Positions 46,411-55,556 of a DNA stretch of 64,000 nt are shown one piece after another (the stretch's first letter is position 1; the number at the start of each line of letters is the position of its first letter). The stretch is from Salinispora arenicola (lineage in GTDB: Bacteria > Actinomycetota > Actinomycetes > Mycobacteriales > Micromonosporaceae): contig NZ_VFOL01000001.1 of NCBI RefSeq assembly GCF_006716065.1, forward strand, positions 2,728,001-2,792,000, in the 5' to 3' direction. Position numbers and translations under genes: made by a program. Under the pieces are notes generated by a model that ran no database searches, was not told the DNA's origin, and saw only the letters and a list, made by a program, of their open reading frames with translations.

Positions 46411-47817
46411 TCAGGTCACCGCGTGCCGATGCGGGTCAGGGGAGCCCGGCGGGTGCCCGCCCGGGCCGTCATCGGGCTTGCCGGCAGGGCGGTCCGGCTC
46501 CGGCTGGGAGCTGCCCGACGGACTTTTCACCGGGTCGGGTGAGCCGTGCCGCCGAGCCGCGTTGATCGAGGCGTCAACGGTCGCCTGGCTCGGCCAGGCC
46601 AGCGCCGCGACGGTCATCAGGAGTACCCCGGCGCTACTCCAGAGACCGACCACGACCGGGATGGAGAACCGCTCGGCAAGCAGCCCGGTCACCAGCACCG
46701 CCAAACCCTGGATGACCTGGATGCCGGACGCCATGACGCCGAAGGCGCGGGCCCGGAAGCCGTCCGGAAGGACCCGTACGAACAGACCGTTCGCCGTCGG
46801 CAGCATCCCGGCGACGGCGAACCCGCACCCGGTCGCCAGCAGCGCCACCACCAGCGGCGACGGGTCGAGCAGGGCGGGAACCAAGACCAGCGGAGCGAGC
46901 ACCGCCAACGGGCGCATCAGGGCGATCCGTCGGGCCGGTGCGACCAAGCGGCCGACGATCAGGCCGCCAAGGATGAAACCGACCGGGTTGGCGGCCATGA
47001 TGACCGCCTGTGCGAGGCCTTGACTCATGTCCTCGGCGTGCCGGCCGGCCCATGCCGCTGCCAGCCCCTCCGGGACGATGGAGAAGAGCATGACGCTGAA
47101 CACGAGGATCGCGATGGCGCGCAGCACCGGCTGGCCAAACACCATGCGGAAGCCCTCACCGGTTTCCCGTATCAGGTGGCTGCGGTGTGCGGCCTTCATC
47201 GCCGGCGGTCGGGCCGCCACCCCGAGGCGCACCAGCGTGGCCGACACCGCGAAGGTCGCGGAGTTGACCAGCAAGGCGACGGTGGGGTTGGCTGCCGCGA
47301 TCGCCGCACCGGCCAGGTAGCCCACGACCTGCGCCGCCTGGCCGACGCTGGCGTTGACCGACAACCCGACCACGAGGCGGTCACCGGTCAGGATCAGTGG
47401 CAGCAGTGCCGACCGGGCGGCCTGACTTGGCGGATTGGCGAGGTTGGCCGCGAACAGGAGTATCAGGATCACCGGGGTCGGCATGCCGGGCATGGCGATG
47501 ACCAGCAGCAGTGCCATCCGTACCAGATCGCAGGCGACCATCACCTGCCGGTAGGGATGCCGCTCGGCGAGCGTCGCGAGCAGCGGACCACCGATCAGCC
47601 AGGGCAGGTAGCTGATGGCGAATGCCGCCGCGGAGAGCGCCACCGACTCGGTCTCCCGGTAGACCAGGAGGGTGACCGCGGCCTTCGCGATGTAGTCGCC
47701 GATCCAGACAAGGGTGCCTGCCGTGAAGACAAACCGGTACTCGCGCTGTGCAAACACCTCGCGGAAGGTGGCCGGGCCCTCCGTAGAAGGTTGCTCGTCG
47801 GACACCATCGCCTCCAT
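46411..47817 (-). CDS. MFS transporter (MFS_3-type exporter)
   Basis: This 468-residue protein has about 12 membrane helices: [43 protein letters not shown] and so on to [12 protein letters not shown]. The motif following helix 2 ([18 protein letters not shown]) matches the conserved MFS loop. The charged C-terminal tail ([16 protein letters not shown]) is cytoplasmic. Its plan is that of the MFS_3 exporters often involved in drug or metabolite efflux; substrate unknown. Confidence 0.88.
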   Translation of the reverse strand: MEAMVSDEQPSTEGPATFREVFAQREYRFVFTAGTLVWIGDYIAKAAVTLLVYRETESVALSAAAFAISYLPWLIGGPLLATLAERHPYRQVMVACDLVRMALLLVIAMPGMPTPVILILLFAANLANPPSQAARSALLPLILTGDRLVVGLSVNASVGQAAQVVGYLAGAAIAAANPTVALLVNSATFAVSATLVRLGVAARPPAMKAAHRSHLIRETGEGFRMVFGQPVLRAIAILVFSVMLFSIVPEGLAAAWAGRHAEDMSQGLAQAVIMAANPVGFILGGLIVGRLVAPARRIALMRPLAVLAPLVLVPALLDPSPLVVALLATGCGFAVAGMLPTANGLFVRVLPDGFRARAFGVMASGIQVIQGLAVLVTGLLAERFSIPVVVGLWSSAGVLLMTVAALAWPSQATVDASINAARRHGSPDPVKSPSGSSQPEPDRPAGKPDDGPGGHPPGSPDPHRHAVT

Positions 47818-47890
47818 CGTTCCCGGACCGGGGCCCTCGGCGGTCGAGTCGGGAACCGTTGTCAGAGTTGTCGATCAGCGAGGAAGTGGT

Positions 47891-47909
47891 CACGCTCCGG
47901 GGGAGCGTG
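47891..47909 (-). terminator. Short hairpin downstream of MscS gene
   Basis: An 8-bp stem CACGCTCC/GGAGCGTG with a GGG loop lies about 125 bases after the MscS stop and before the MFS gene on the same strand. No T-run. Confidence 0.4.
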
Positions 47910-48033
47910 TTGCACCGGATTCTGCCCGACCGCCCAACAACTAGCTAGGGCGAAATGGTTGATCGTCGGATCGCCGACTGAACGAACGGACGATACCCGA
48001 AGGGGGGTGGTCGGCCGAGCCTGACCGTTTCGA

Positions 48034-49080
48034 TCAGGGCGTACTGCTGGCGCCGGTCTCCCGGGACGGCTGGGACGGAAGGCCCGGGAACCGGGCAGCG
48101 GCGATCTTGGCGGTGAAGCCCGAGTTCTCCAGTGCCCCGGCGAGCCGGCGACGCAGTTCACGGCCGACCGCGAACTGACCGTCCGCCGTGGTCTTCACCA
48201 CGGTACGGATCACCGCGCCGTCCATCGTCATCTGCTCGACGCCCAGTACCTCAGGTGGCTCGATGACTTCCGCCGCCAGTTCCGGGTCCACCGTGACCGA
48301 CGCGGCTGCGGTCCGCAGCACCGCTGTTGCCTCCTCGGTGCTGGCGAAACCGATCGGCAGATCGACCACGACCAAGGCCCAGCCCTGGCTCTTGTTGCCG
48401 ACCCGGACGATTTCGCCGTTGCGGATGTACCAGAGGACACCGCGTGCGTCGCGTACCGTCGTCACCCGCAGACCGACCGACTCCACGACGCCGGTCGCCT
48501 CGCCGAGATCGACTGTGTCCCCCACGCCGTACTGGTCCTCGATCAGCATGAACAGCCCGGCGATCAGGTCCTTCACCAGGCTCTGTGCGCCGAAGCCCAA
48601 TGCCACCCCGGCGATGCCGGCGCTGGCGAGCAGGGGTGCCAGGTCGAAGCTGAACTCTTTGAGCACCATGAGCAACGCGACGCCGAAGACGAACGCCGTG
48701 GAGAGGCTGCGCAGCACCGACCCGATCGCCTCGGCGCGCTGCCGACGTCGCTCCGGGACGAACTCACCCGGCTCGGTCGCTGTGGGAATCCGTTCCCGCA
48801 ACGGCCGCAGCATCGTGGGCACGCCCGCACTGCTGGTGCTGCGGACGAGTCGCTTGATCGTCCGGTTGATCAGCCACCGGGCCACCATCGCCAGCACCAG
48901 GACCAGGACGATGCGCAGCGGTTTGACCAGGATCCAGTAGCTGCCCTCGGCGAACCACACGGCGCCGGTCAGGTTGTAGATACCCGCGCAGAGTGGCTCC
49001 TCGAGGCACGCTGTGCTGGGCTCGTCGGTGGCGAGGAACTCGGTAGCGGCGGTCGCGGCCGGAACGATGGAGACATCCAC
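48034..49080 (-). CDS. mscS: Small-conductance mechanosensitive channel (MscS family)
   Basis: This 348-residue channel protects against hypo-osmotic shock. An N-terminal membrane helix is followed by the pore region: LLASAGIAGVALGFGAQSLVKDLIAG, then the beta domain with EDQYGVGDTVDLGEATGVVESVGLR and RNGEIVRVGNKSQGWAL, and a cytoplasmic C-terminal domain. GTG 49080 fits best, with in-frame alternatives upstream to 49137. Monocistronic. Confidence 0.92.
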   Translation of the reverse strand: MDVSIVPAATAATEFLATDEPSTACLEEPLCAGIYNLTGAVWFAEGSYWILVKPLRIVLVLVLAMVARWLINRTIKRLVRSTSSAGVPTMLRPLRERIPTATEPGEFVPERRRQRAEAIGSVLRSLSTAFVFGVALLMVLKEFSFDLAPLLASAGIAGVALGFGAQSLVKDLIAGLFMLIEDQYGVGDTVDLGEATGVVESVGLRVTTVRDARGVLWYIRNGEIVRVGNKSQGWALVVVDLPIGFASTEEATAVLRTAAASVTVDPELAAEVIEPPEVLGVEQMTMDGAVIRTVVKTTADGQFAVGRELRRRLAGALENSGFTAKIAAARFPGLPSQPSRETGASSTP

Positions 49081-49371
49081 GCTGTCTTCGTACCGCAGCC
49101 GGGCCGGATTGCGGCACACGGCCCGCCGGCGATGCACGCGGACTTCCGATCACTGGCGCCGAGTTCCGGGCGGATGAGGCCACCGGTGGGGGCTGGCCGA
49201 AGTCGCCCCGTCGGGGTAGCCGGGATTAACACGTGCAATCCGGGGTCTTATCAGGGACGATTGGCGCACGGACGGCGGTGATCCGGATTCGACGTCCGGC
49301 CGGTGGGTCGCGGCGCCCGTCTCCGTCCGGCGGTGCCGAGCGAGGGGCGCTGAACCGGGAGGGTGAGCGCG
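49081..49371. other. 291-base divergent region mscS/HNH gene
   Basis: The region holds no convincing coding frame. The forward HNH gene is preceded by GGGAGG. No clear promoter or operator was found. Confidence 0.3.
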
Positions 49372-49905
49372 ATGCCTGACATACGACCCACGGTGGGCTC
49401 TGGTGCGCTCGTCCTCAACGCCACCTACGAGCCCCTGTGTGTCGTGTCGGTCCGGCGCGCGGCCGTTCTTGTGCTCACGGCCAAAGCCGTCTGTGTCGCC
49501 GACGGGGACGAGGTCCTGCGCAGCGCCCGGAACTCGCTGCCGGTGCCCTCGGTCGTGCGGCTCACCCGCTTCGTCCGGGTGCCCTTCCGCGCTCACGTCG
49601 GGCTGTCCCGGCGAGCGATCTTCGCACGGGACGGGTGGCGGTGCGCCTACTGCCGGGGCCCGGCGGAGACCATCGACCACGTCCTTCCGCGTAGCCGGGG
49701 CGGCCGGCACTCCTGGGAGAACGTGGTGGCGGCGTGTGCCCGGTGCAACCACACGAAGGGCGACAAGACACCGGCCGAGCTGGGCTGGCGGCTCCCTGCC
49801 CCGCCGGTGGCACCGAAAGGCATCGCGTGGCGGGTGCTCGGCCACCGGCCTCCCGACCCGCGTTGGGTCGACTGGCTCGACCTGCGCGAGCCCGAGGCCG
49901 CCTGA
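49372..49905 (+). CDS. HNH endonuclease domain protein
   Basis: This 177-residue protein has an N-terminal domain with ALVLNATYEPLCVVSVRRAA and a C-terminal HNH module: CAYCRGPAETIDHVLPRSRGG, then ENVVAACARCNHTKGDKTP. The two CxxC pairs bind Zn, the DH pair is catalytic and the Asn is in the last helix. This domain pair is a conserved stand-alone actinobacterial protein, not a homing endonuclease within an intron. It may act in DNA or RNA repair or restriction; role unproven. ATG 49372 is chosen over GTG 49363 for spacing. Confidence 0.88.
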   Translation: MPDIRPTVGSGALVLNATYEPLCVVSVRRAAVLVLTAKAVCVADGDEVLRSARNSLPVPSVVRLTRFVRVPFRAHVGLSRRAIFARDGWRCAYCRGPAETIDHVLPRSRGGRHSWENVVAACARCNHTKGDKTPAELGWRLPAPPVAPKGIAWRVLGHRPPDPRWVDWLDLREPEAA

Positions 49906-49924
49906 ACGGTACCGTCCCCACGGC

Positions 49925-50785
49925 TCAGCGGTCACGCGCCTCGACGAGGGAGGCGAAGACCACCACGTTGTCGGCGTAGCCGGTATCTCCGCCGACCCAC
50001 CGGCCGCCGCAGGTCACCAGCCGCAGATTCGGCCGATCAAAATCCCCGAACACCTGATCGGCCGGGAAGCGTTCCTTGTCGAACCGCTCCACCGAATTGA
50101 CTTCGAAGACCGCGACCCGCCCATCGGTCCGGTCCACCTCGACCCGGTCACCAGCGCGGAGGTCACGCAGCCCCTGGAAGACCGCCGGCCCGGTGCTGGT
50201 GTCCACGTGCCCGACGAGAACCGCCGGACCGTACTGCCCGGGGGTGGGGCCCTGGTCGTACCAGCCCGCCTCCTGGGCGCGAGCCGCATCCGGCGCGGCG
50301 ATGGTGCCATCCGGCGCCAGCCCCACGTTGTGCACCGGGGCCGTGACGTCAATGGCGTCGATCTCGACGGCGACCGGATCGCTCGCCGGCAGTACCGGGA
50401 ACCTGTTCGGCGGCGGTCGCAAGCCGGCGGTGAACCGTTCCGGGAGTACGCTCACGCCTGTCGCCCGCTCCACGCCCAGCATGGCGATGATCAGCATCAT
50501 CAGGGTTCCGATGACCAGCACGGGTACGCCGGGGCTCCGGGGGAACGCCAGCCTCCGCCCAGCCCGCACCCAGCGTCGCCGCGGACGCGCTGGCAGCGGT
50601 CCGCTGGCCGGGTCGGTGGTGACGACGCTGGCGGCGGAGGCCTGCCCGGCGGCCCTACCCAGCCGGCGGGCGGTCACGGCGGCCAGCCGGGCAACGGCCG
50701 ACACCGCCCTCCGGGTGCCCGCCCGGACGGCTTGCTGCCGAGTACGCCTGTGTGCTCGGGCCATGGCTGGCGTCGGGTCAGGCAC
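49925..50785 (-). CDS. Class F sortase
   Basis: This transpeptidase attaches surface proteins to the envelope. It has an N-terminal Arg/Ala-rich region, a membrane anchor (GVPVLVIGTLMMLIIAMLGV), and a sortase domain from about residue 135. The catalytic His is in VLVGHVDTSTGPAVF and the Cys in LRLVTCGGRW, with GDRVEVDRTDGRVAVFEV between. The DNVVVFASL end is standard. Its start overlaps the stop of the upstream putative substrate gene by 8 bases. The class F call rests on the VGHVD/TCGG pattern. Confidence 0.87.
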   Translation of the reverse strand: MPDPTPAMARAHRRTRQQAVRAGTRRAVSAVARLAAVTARRLGRAAGQASAASVVTTDPASGPLPARPRRRWVRAGRRLAFPRSPGVPVLVIGTLMMLIIAMLGVERATGVSVLPERFTAGLRPPPNRFPVLPASDPVAVEIDAIDVTAPVHNVGLAPDGTIAAPDAARAQEAGWYDQGPTPGQYGPAVLVGHVDTSTGPAVFQGLRDLRAGDRVEVDRTDGRVAVFEVNSVERFDKERFPADQVFGDFDRPNLRLVTCGGRWVGGDTGYADNVVVFASLVEARDR

Positions 50786-51272
50786 CGTTTCCGGTGCGGC
50801 GGTTACCGAAGAAGCCGAAGCCGATGGCCAGCGACACCGCGACGACGCCTCCGATCAGCAGGTAGGAGCCGGTGCGCCCGACAGCGGTGCCGCCCCCTCC
50901 GGTCGCCGGCCCCTTCGTCGGCTGCGACATGTTGAGTACCGTCAGCGTTGTGCTGGCGGTCTTGTTGTTGTCGCAGCGCAGATCGACCCGGTAGTCCCCG
51001 GGTTTCGTGCTGCCCGGGACGGTGGTGTGGCCGGTGAGGAAGCCGTTGTCGGGCCGGAGGAAGACCGGGCCGTTGAAGGCGTCCGAGGTCGCCGTCGCCT
51101 GGCGGTTGTTGGACTTATCACAGCTGGCCCGAATGTCGACCCGGCTGCCGGCTTGTGCCGGATTCGGCGTGACCTCGATGAAGGTGTGCTCGCCGGCGCT
51201 GGCCGGTGCGGCACCAAACAGGACGAATGCTGCCACCAAGGCCAGCATGGCGAGTACGCTACGACCCCGCAT
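50778..51272 (-). CDS. Exported surface protein, likely sortase partner
   Basis: This 164-residue secreted protein has a clear signal peptide (LAMLALVAAFVLFGAAPASA), an Ig-like beta domain (FIEVTPNPAQAGSRVDIRA to TTLTVLNM), then a Thr/Gly-rich hinge with ATGGGG and a C-terminal hydrophobic segment (YLLIGGVVAVSLAIGFGFF) followed by GNRRTGNGA. No LPXTG is present, though the layout is that of a sorted or membrane-anchored protein. It overlaps the class F sortase gene, so it is probably that sortase's substrate. Confidence 0.78.
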   Translation of the reverse strand: MRGRSVLAMLALVAAFVLFGAAPASAGEHTFIEVTPNPAQAGSRVDIRASCDKSNNRQATATSDAFNGPVFLRPDNGFLTGHTTVPGSTKPGDYRVDLRCDNNKTASTTLTVLNMSQPTKGPATGGGGTAVGRTGSYLLIGGVVAVSLAIGFGFFGNRRTGNGA

Positions 51273-51359
51273 GATTCCCCCTTCCGGCGCCGACCACCGG
51301 ACCCTCCCGGGTGCCGCGGCCTGCTTTCCCGCTGGCCTCCGGGCAAACCCCCGCGGGGG

Positions 51360-51839
51360 TTAGCGGCGGCGGCGCGACGACGGTGTCTTGTCGCTGCCGT
51401 CGGGGACGGGTGGGGTGACCGCCCGCCAGCGGAGCGGGGTGGAGAGCACCATCGTGCTGGACGGTTGGCCGTACGCGGCGAGTCTGTCGATGACTGCCTC
51501 GAACTCCCCGATCGAGCCTGCGGTGACCGTCAGCATGCTGCATGCGTCGCCGGTGATCCGGTGGACCTGCATGATCTCCGGCCAGTCGGTGGTCTCCGGG
51601 TGGTTGAGGATGCAGCGGGCGCCGTAACAGGACATCCGGATCAGTGCGACCACCGACCGTCCAGCGCGGGCTGGATCGACGTGCGCGTGGTAGCCGGTGA
51701 TGACCCCCGACTCCTCCAGCCGGCGTACGCGCTCGGCTACCGCTGGTGGGGAGAGGTGCACCCGTCGGGACAGTTCGCTGTACGACAGGCGGGCATCGGC
51801 CTGTAGTTCACGCAGCAGCGCCCAGTCCATCTCGTCCAC
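51360..51839 (-). CDS. Lrp/AsnC-family transcription regulator (KynR candidate)
   Basis: This 159-residue regulator has an N-terminal helix-turn-helix (DARLSYSELSRRVHLSPPAV, then RVRRLEESGVITGYHA) and a C-terminal RAM ligand domain (VHRITGDACSMLTV). Lrp/AsnC proteins sense amino acids. It is divergent from the tryptophan-kynurenine operon, as KynR is in proteobacteria, so I infer that it controls that operon with kynurenine or tryptophan as ligand. GTG 51839 with TAAGGT 8 bases upstream is chosen; a TTG at 51863 is possible. Ends in an Arg-rich tail. Confidence 0.85.
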   Translation of the reverse strand: MDEMDWALLRELQADARLSYSELSRRVHLSPPAVAERVRRLEESGVITGYHAHVDPARAGRSVVALIRMSCYGARCILNHPETTDWPEIMQVHRITGDACSMLTVTAGSIGEFEAVIDRLAAYGQPSSTMVLSTPLRWRAVTPPVPDGSDKTPSSRRRR

Positions 51840-51847
51840 ACTGGGAG

Positions 51848-51853
51848 ACCTTA
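51848..51853 (-). promoter_or_regulatory. -10 box TAAGGT of Lrp/AsnC gene
   Basis: TAAGGT on the reverse strand ends 8 bases before GTG 51839, giving a leaderless or near-leaderless transcript. Confidence 0.35.
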
Positions 51854-51876
51854 CGTTCTCCAACCTGTTTCGGGCA

Positions 51877-51900
51877 TCACCTTGTGAACGGTAGGTGAAC
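51877..51900. promoter_or_regulatory. Dyad and direct repeat between regulator and kyn operon
   Basis: TCACCT at 51877-51882 and AGGTGA at 51893-51898 form a perfect dyad with a 10-base gap. GTGAAC is repeated with an 11-bp period (51884 and 51895). This is a plausible Lrp-type operator between the divergent genes. Confidence 0.4.
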
Positions 51901-52009
51901 CATCATGACAGCCGTTACCTCGGCATTCCTTTAGCCCGGCCAGGCGCGGCATCATGTCCGCTACCGGCAGCGCGGTCCGACGGCCGGCACGAGCGAAGGG
52001 AGCGGACCG

Positions 52010-52906
52010 GTGGAACGGACAGAACGACGGGCGGCCACCCGGGCGGAGGTGCGGCCGGCGACCCCGAGGCAACGCGCTACCCGGGCCGCCCGCAACGGTG
52101 GCGAACCGACTCTGGAGTTCACCGGGCGAGTCCCCTACGACGCCTACGTGCACGCCAGCACCCTGCACCGGCTGCAGGCGCCGTTGAGCAGCGACCCGGG
52201 TGAGATGTCCTTCCTCGTGATCAGCCAGATCATGGAGTTGTACTTCAATCTGACCTGCCACGAGCTGCGCGAGACCCAGCAGCTGCTGCGGGCGGATCGG
52301 GTCCGGGAAGCCCTGTCCCCGTTGCGCCGCGCCGCCCTGCATCTGGAAGGGCTGAACGCGGCCTGGCGGAGCTTGCGCTGGATGACTCCCGCCGACTTCA
52401 ACCGCTTCCGTAACCTCCTCGGCGAAGGCTCCGGCTTCCAGTCGGCGATGTACCGCCACCTGGAACTCCTGCTCGGCCTCCGTGATCCAGCCCTGATCCG
52501 TCCGTTCCGGCGGCAGAGCGAGGTGCACGCCGAACTGACCGCCGCCCTGAACGCTCCCAGCCTCTGGGACGACGTTCTCGCCCTGCTCGCCCGCCAGGGC
52601 TACGACCTACCCCGGGAGCTGCTCGGCCGCGACGTTGCCGAAGAACACCAGCCGCACCCAGCGGTGGAGGCGGCGTGGGTGCAGATCTACACCGACGGTC
52701 CTGACAACCAGCTGAGGATGCTCGGCGAGGCGCTGAGCGAGGTGGCTGAGTGGTTCGGAGACTGGCGCTGGCACCATGTCAAGGCGGTGCAGCGGACGAT
52801 GGGCGCCAAGGTTGGCAGCGGTGGCTCAGCCGGCTTGGCCTGGCTGCAACGGAGCATGGCCCGGGTGGTCTTCCCGGAGCTGTGGTCGGCCCGGACCGCG
52901 ATGTGA
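52010..52906 (+). CDS. kynA: Tryptophan 2,3-dioxygenase
   Basis: This heme enzyme opens tryptophan to N-formylkynurenine, the entry step of the operon. The 298-residue protein has LEFTGRVPYDAYVHAS at the start, LNAAWRSLRWMTPADFNRFR, LLGEGSGFQSAMYRHLELLL and the C-terminal heme-proximal FGDWRWHHVKAVQRTMGAK, then VGSGGSAGLAWL. GTG 52010 follows GGAG. The stop overlaps a possible coupled start of kynU. The first gene of the operon, divergent from an Lrp/AsnC regulator. Confidence 0.95.
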   Translation: MERTERRAATRAEVRPATPRQRATRAARNGGEPTLEFTGRVPYDAYVHASTLHRLQAPLSSDPGEMSFLVISQIMELYFNLTCHELRETQQLLRADRVREALSPLRRAALHLEGLNAAWRSLRWMTPADFNRFRNLLGEGSGFQSAMYRHLELLLGLRDPALIRPFRRQSEVHAELTAALNAPSLWDDVLALLARQGYDLPRELLGRDVAEEHQPHPAVEAAWVQIYTDGPDNQLRMLGEALSEVAEWFGDWRWHHVKAVQRTMGAKVGSGGSAGLAWLQRSMARVVFPELWSARTAM

Positions 52907-52926
52907 GTGGAGAGCGGAGCGAGCGT

Positions 52927-54219
52927 ATGAACAAGGAAGAGCTGGATCAGGAGGAGAAGGCGGCGAACCGCCTCGACACCGCTGATCCCGGCCATCGCCA
53001 CCTGTTCCACCTCCCGCCTTCCGACGGCGGTCGCTACCAGCAGGCCGCGTACCTGGCCGGGAACTCGCTGGGCCTGCAGCCCCTGGCCACCAGGGACGAG
53101 CTGCTCGCCGATCTGGACGCATGGCGTCGTCTCGGGGTGGAAGGGCACCTGGAGGCAGACCGGCCGTGGCTGCCGTACCACGAGTTGTTGACCGCGCCGA
53201 CCGCCCGGTTGGTCGGCGCGCGGCCGGCGGAGGTGGTGGTGATGAACTCTCTCACCGTCAACCTGCACCTGCTGATGGTGAGCTTCTACCGGCCGGTCGG
53301 CGCCCGCACCCGGATCGTCATCGAGGACAACGCCTTCCCCTCGGACAGCTACGCCGTCCGGAGCCAGGCCCGATTCCACGGCCTCGACCCGGACACCACG
53401 GTGGTGCGCCTGGCGCCGCGCCCCGGCGAGGACACCCTGCGTACCGTCGACGTGCTCGACCTGCTCGCCGCCGAGGGTGACACCATCGCGTTGGTGCTGC
53501 TCGGCGGGGTCAACTACCTGACCGGCGAGCTGTTGGACATCCCAGCGATCACCGCTGCCGGCCGTGCGGCCGGCGCGGCAGTCGGGTGGGACTTGGCGCA
53601 CGCCGCGGGAAACGTCCCGCTGTCCCTGCATGACTGGGATGTCGACTTCGCGGCATGGTGCTCCTACAAGTACCTGAACTCGGGACCAGGTGGGCTGTCC
53701 GGTGTGTTCGTCCACGAGCGCCACCTCGCCGACCCGACGCTGCCCCGTTTCGAAGGCTGGTGGAGCACCGACGCGGCCATCCGGTTCGAGATGTCGCCGG
53801 TCGCCCGGCCGCCGGCGACCGCGGAGGCGTGGCAGGTCTCCAACCCTCCGATCTTCGCGATGGGACCGGTGCGTACGTCGCTGGAGCTCTTCGATTCGGT
53901 CGGCATGACGGCACTGCGGGAGCGCAGTGTTCGCCTCACCGGATATCTGGAGTGGCTGCTGGACCAGATCACACCAGGCCGGCAACTGGCGGTGGTCACG
54001 CCGCGCGACCCGGACCGCCGTGGCGCACAGCTGTCGGTTCGGATCGGCTCCGGCAGTGCCGCCGAACTGACCAAGCGGCTGCGGTGCGAGTACGGGGTGA
54101 TCGCTGACGCCCGGGAGCCGGACATCGTCCGCTTCGCGCCGGTGCCGCTGTACTCGACGTACCACGACTGCTGGCGGGTGGCCGACGCCCTGGCCGCGAC
54201 GGTGGAGGTCCGCGGATGA
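52927..54219 (+). CDS. kynU: Kynureninase
   Basis: This PLP enzyme cleaves kynurenine or 3-hydroxykynurenine to anthranilate or 3-hydroxyanthranilate plus alanine. The 430-residue protein has AAYLAGNSLGLQPLATRDEL, VVMNSLTVNLHLLM, ALVLLGGVNYLTGELLDI and the PLP Lys in WCSYKYLNSGPGG. ATG 52927 has GGAG at good spacing; an in-frame GTG at 52903 overlaps the kynA stop and may also be used. Overlaps kmo by 4 bases. Confidence 0.93.
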   Translation: MNKEELDQEEKAANRLDTADPGHRHLFHLPPSDGGRYQQAAYLAGNSLGLQPLATRDELLADLDAWRRLGVEGHLEADRPWLPYHELLTAPTARLVGARPAEVVVMNSLTVNLHLLMVSFYRPVGARTRIVIEDNAFPSDSYAVRSQARFHGLDPDTTVVRLAPRPGEDTLRTVDVLDLLAAEGDTIALVLLGGVNYLTGELLDIPAITAAGRAAGAAVGWDLAHAAGNVPLSLHDWDVDFAAWCSYKYLNSGPGGLSGVFVHERHLADPTLPRFEGWWSTDAAIRFEMSPVARPPATAEAWQVSNPPIFAMGPVRTSLELFDSVGMTALRERSVRLTGYLEWLLDQITPGRQLAVVTPRDPDRRGAQLSVRIGSGSAAELTKRLRCEYGVIADAREPDIVRFAPVPLYSTYHDCWRVADALAATVEVRG

Positions 54220-55556
54220 GTGCGGACCACGACGACGAGGTCGCCGTCGTCGGCGCCGGGCTCTCCGGATGCTTGCTCGCTGCCTTCCTCGCCCGGCGCG
54301 GCTACCCGGTCACCCTCTACGAACGCCGGCCCGACCCCCGGACCGGTCGGGTCGACCGGGGTCGCTCCATCAACCTGGCGCTCTCCGAACGCGGGCTGGA
54401 CGCGTTGCGCCGGATCGGCCTGGACGCACGGGTGATGGCCGAGGCGTTGCCGATGCGTGGCCGGATGATCCACCCGGTTGACGGCGAGCCGCAGTTCCAG
54501 GCGTACAGCGCGGCCGGGGACCGGGCGATCAACTCGATCAGCCGGGGGGCGTTGAACAACGCCCTGCTGACCGAGGCCGCCGCGCTGCCGGGCGTACAGG
54601 TCGCCTTCGACCACCGGCTGGTCGACCTCGACCCGGGTACTGGGGAGATGATCTTCGAGACTCCGCAGGGCAAGGTCACCGCTACCGCGCCAGTGGTCCT
54701 GGGCGCGGACGGGGCCGGCTCGGCGGTCCGTGGGCAGCTACTCGGCCACGGGCTGCTGCGGGAGAGCCTGGACTTTCTCGACTACGGCTACAAGGAGCTG
54801 ACCATTCCGCCGATGGGCGGAAGCTTCGCGCTCGACCCGGAGGCACTGCACATCTGGCCGCGGGGTACCTCGATGATGATCGCGCTGCCGAACCCGGACC
54901 GCTCCTTCACCTGCACGCTTTTCTGGCCCACCCACGGCACAGCGAGCTTCGCCTCGCTGGGCAGCCCGGCGGCGATCGAGCGGCACTTCGCGCAGCACTA
55001 CCCCGACCTGCTCCCGCTCGCGCCGAACCTGGTCGACGAGTATCTGCACAACCCGGTCGGGGTGCTCGGTACCGTCCGTTGCGACTCCTGGCAGGTGAAC
55101 GGGACCGTCGGGCTGCTCGGCGACGCGGCGCACGCCATCGTGCCGTTCTACGGGCAGGGCGCCAACTGTGCCTTCGAGGACGTGGTGGAACTGGACCGCT
55201 GCCTCGACGAGTGTGCCGACGACTGGTCCGCCGCCCTCCCGCGGTACCAGCACCGCCGACAGGGCAACGCCGAGGCGATCGCCCAGATGGCGCTGGCCAA
55301 CTTTGTCGAGATGCGGGACCGGGTCGCCTCGCCGCTGTTCCAGCTCAGCCGAAGGGTGGAGCACACGCTGGAGCGGGCGTTGCCCGGCCGGTACGTGTCC
55401 CGGTACGAGCTGGTGTCCTTCTCGACCACCCCATACGCCGAGGTGCGCCGTCGGGTCCGCTATCAACACCAGGTGCTCGGTGCGGTGGTCGGGGGTGCGG
55501 CGGCCCTGCTGGCCGGCGCGGTCGGGGCGGCGCTCCGGCGACGGAGGCGCGGATGA
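54216..55556 (+). CDS. kmo: Kynurenine 3-monooxygenase with C-terminal hydrophobic tail
   Basis: This FAD/NADPH enzyme hydroxylates kynurenine to 3-hydroxykynurenine. It has the FAD-binding VAVVGAGLSGCLLAAFLARR, VVLGADGAGSAVR and LLGDAAHAIVPFYGQGANC (second FAD motif). At 446 residues it ends in a hydrophobic VLGAVVGGAAALLAGAVGAA followed by RRRRRG, absent from most bacterial homologues in my memory. This resembles the membrane anchor of eukaryotic KMO. ATG 54216 overlaps the kynU stop; amnC follows with an ATGA overlap. Confidence 0.93.
   Translation: MSADHDDEVAVVGAGLSGCLLAAFLARRGYPVTLYERRPDPRTGRVDRGRSINLALSERGLDALRRIGLDARVMAEALPMRGRMIHPVDGEPQFQAYSAAGDRAINSISRGALNNALLTEAAALPGVQVAFDHRLVDLDPGTGEMIFETPQGKVTATAPVVLGADGAGSAVRGQLLGHGLLRESLDFLDYGYKELTIPPMGGSFALDPEALHIWPRGTSMMIALPNPDRSFTCTLFWPTHGTASFASLGSPAAIERHFAQHYPDLLPLAPNLVDEYLHNPVGVLGTVRCDSWQVNGTVGLLGDAAHAIVPFYGQGANCAFEDVVELDRCLDECADDWSAALPRYQHRRQGNAEAIAQMALANFVEMRDRVASPLFQLSRRVEHTLERALPGRYVSRYELVSFSTTPYAEVRRRVRYQHQVLGAVVGGAAALLAGAVGAALRRRRRG

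Noticed and set aside
49372..49905. HNH protein as a mobile homing endonuclease or phage gene
   Set aside because: It is a stand-alone gene of typical codon use in a conserved chromosomal setting, with no intron or intein around it.
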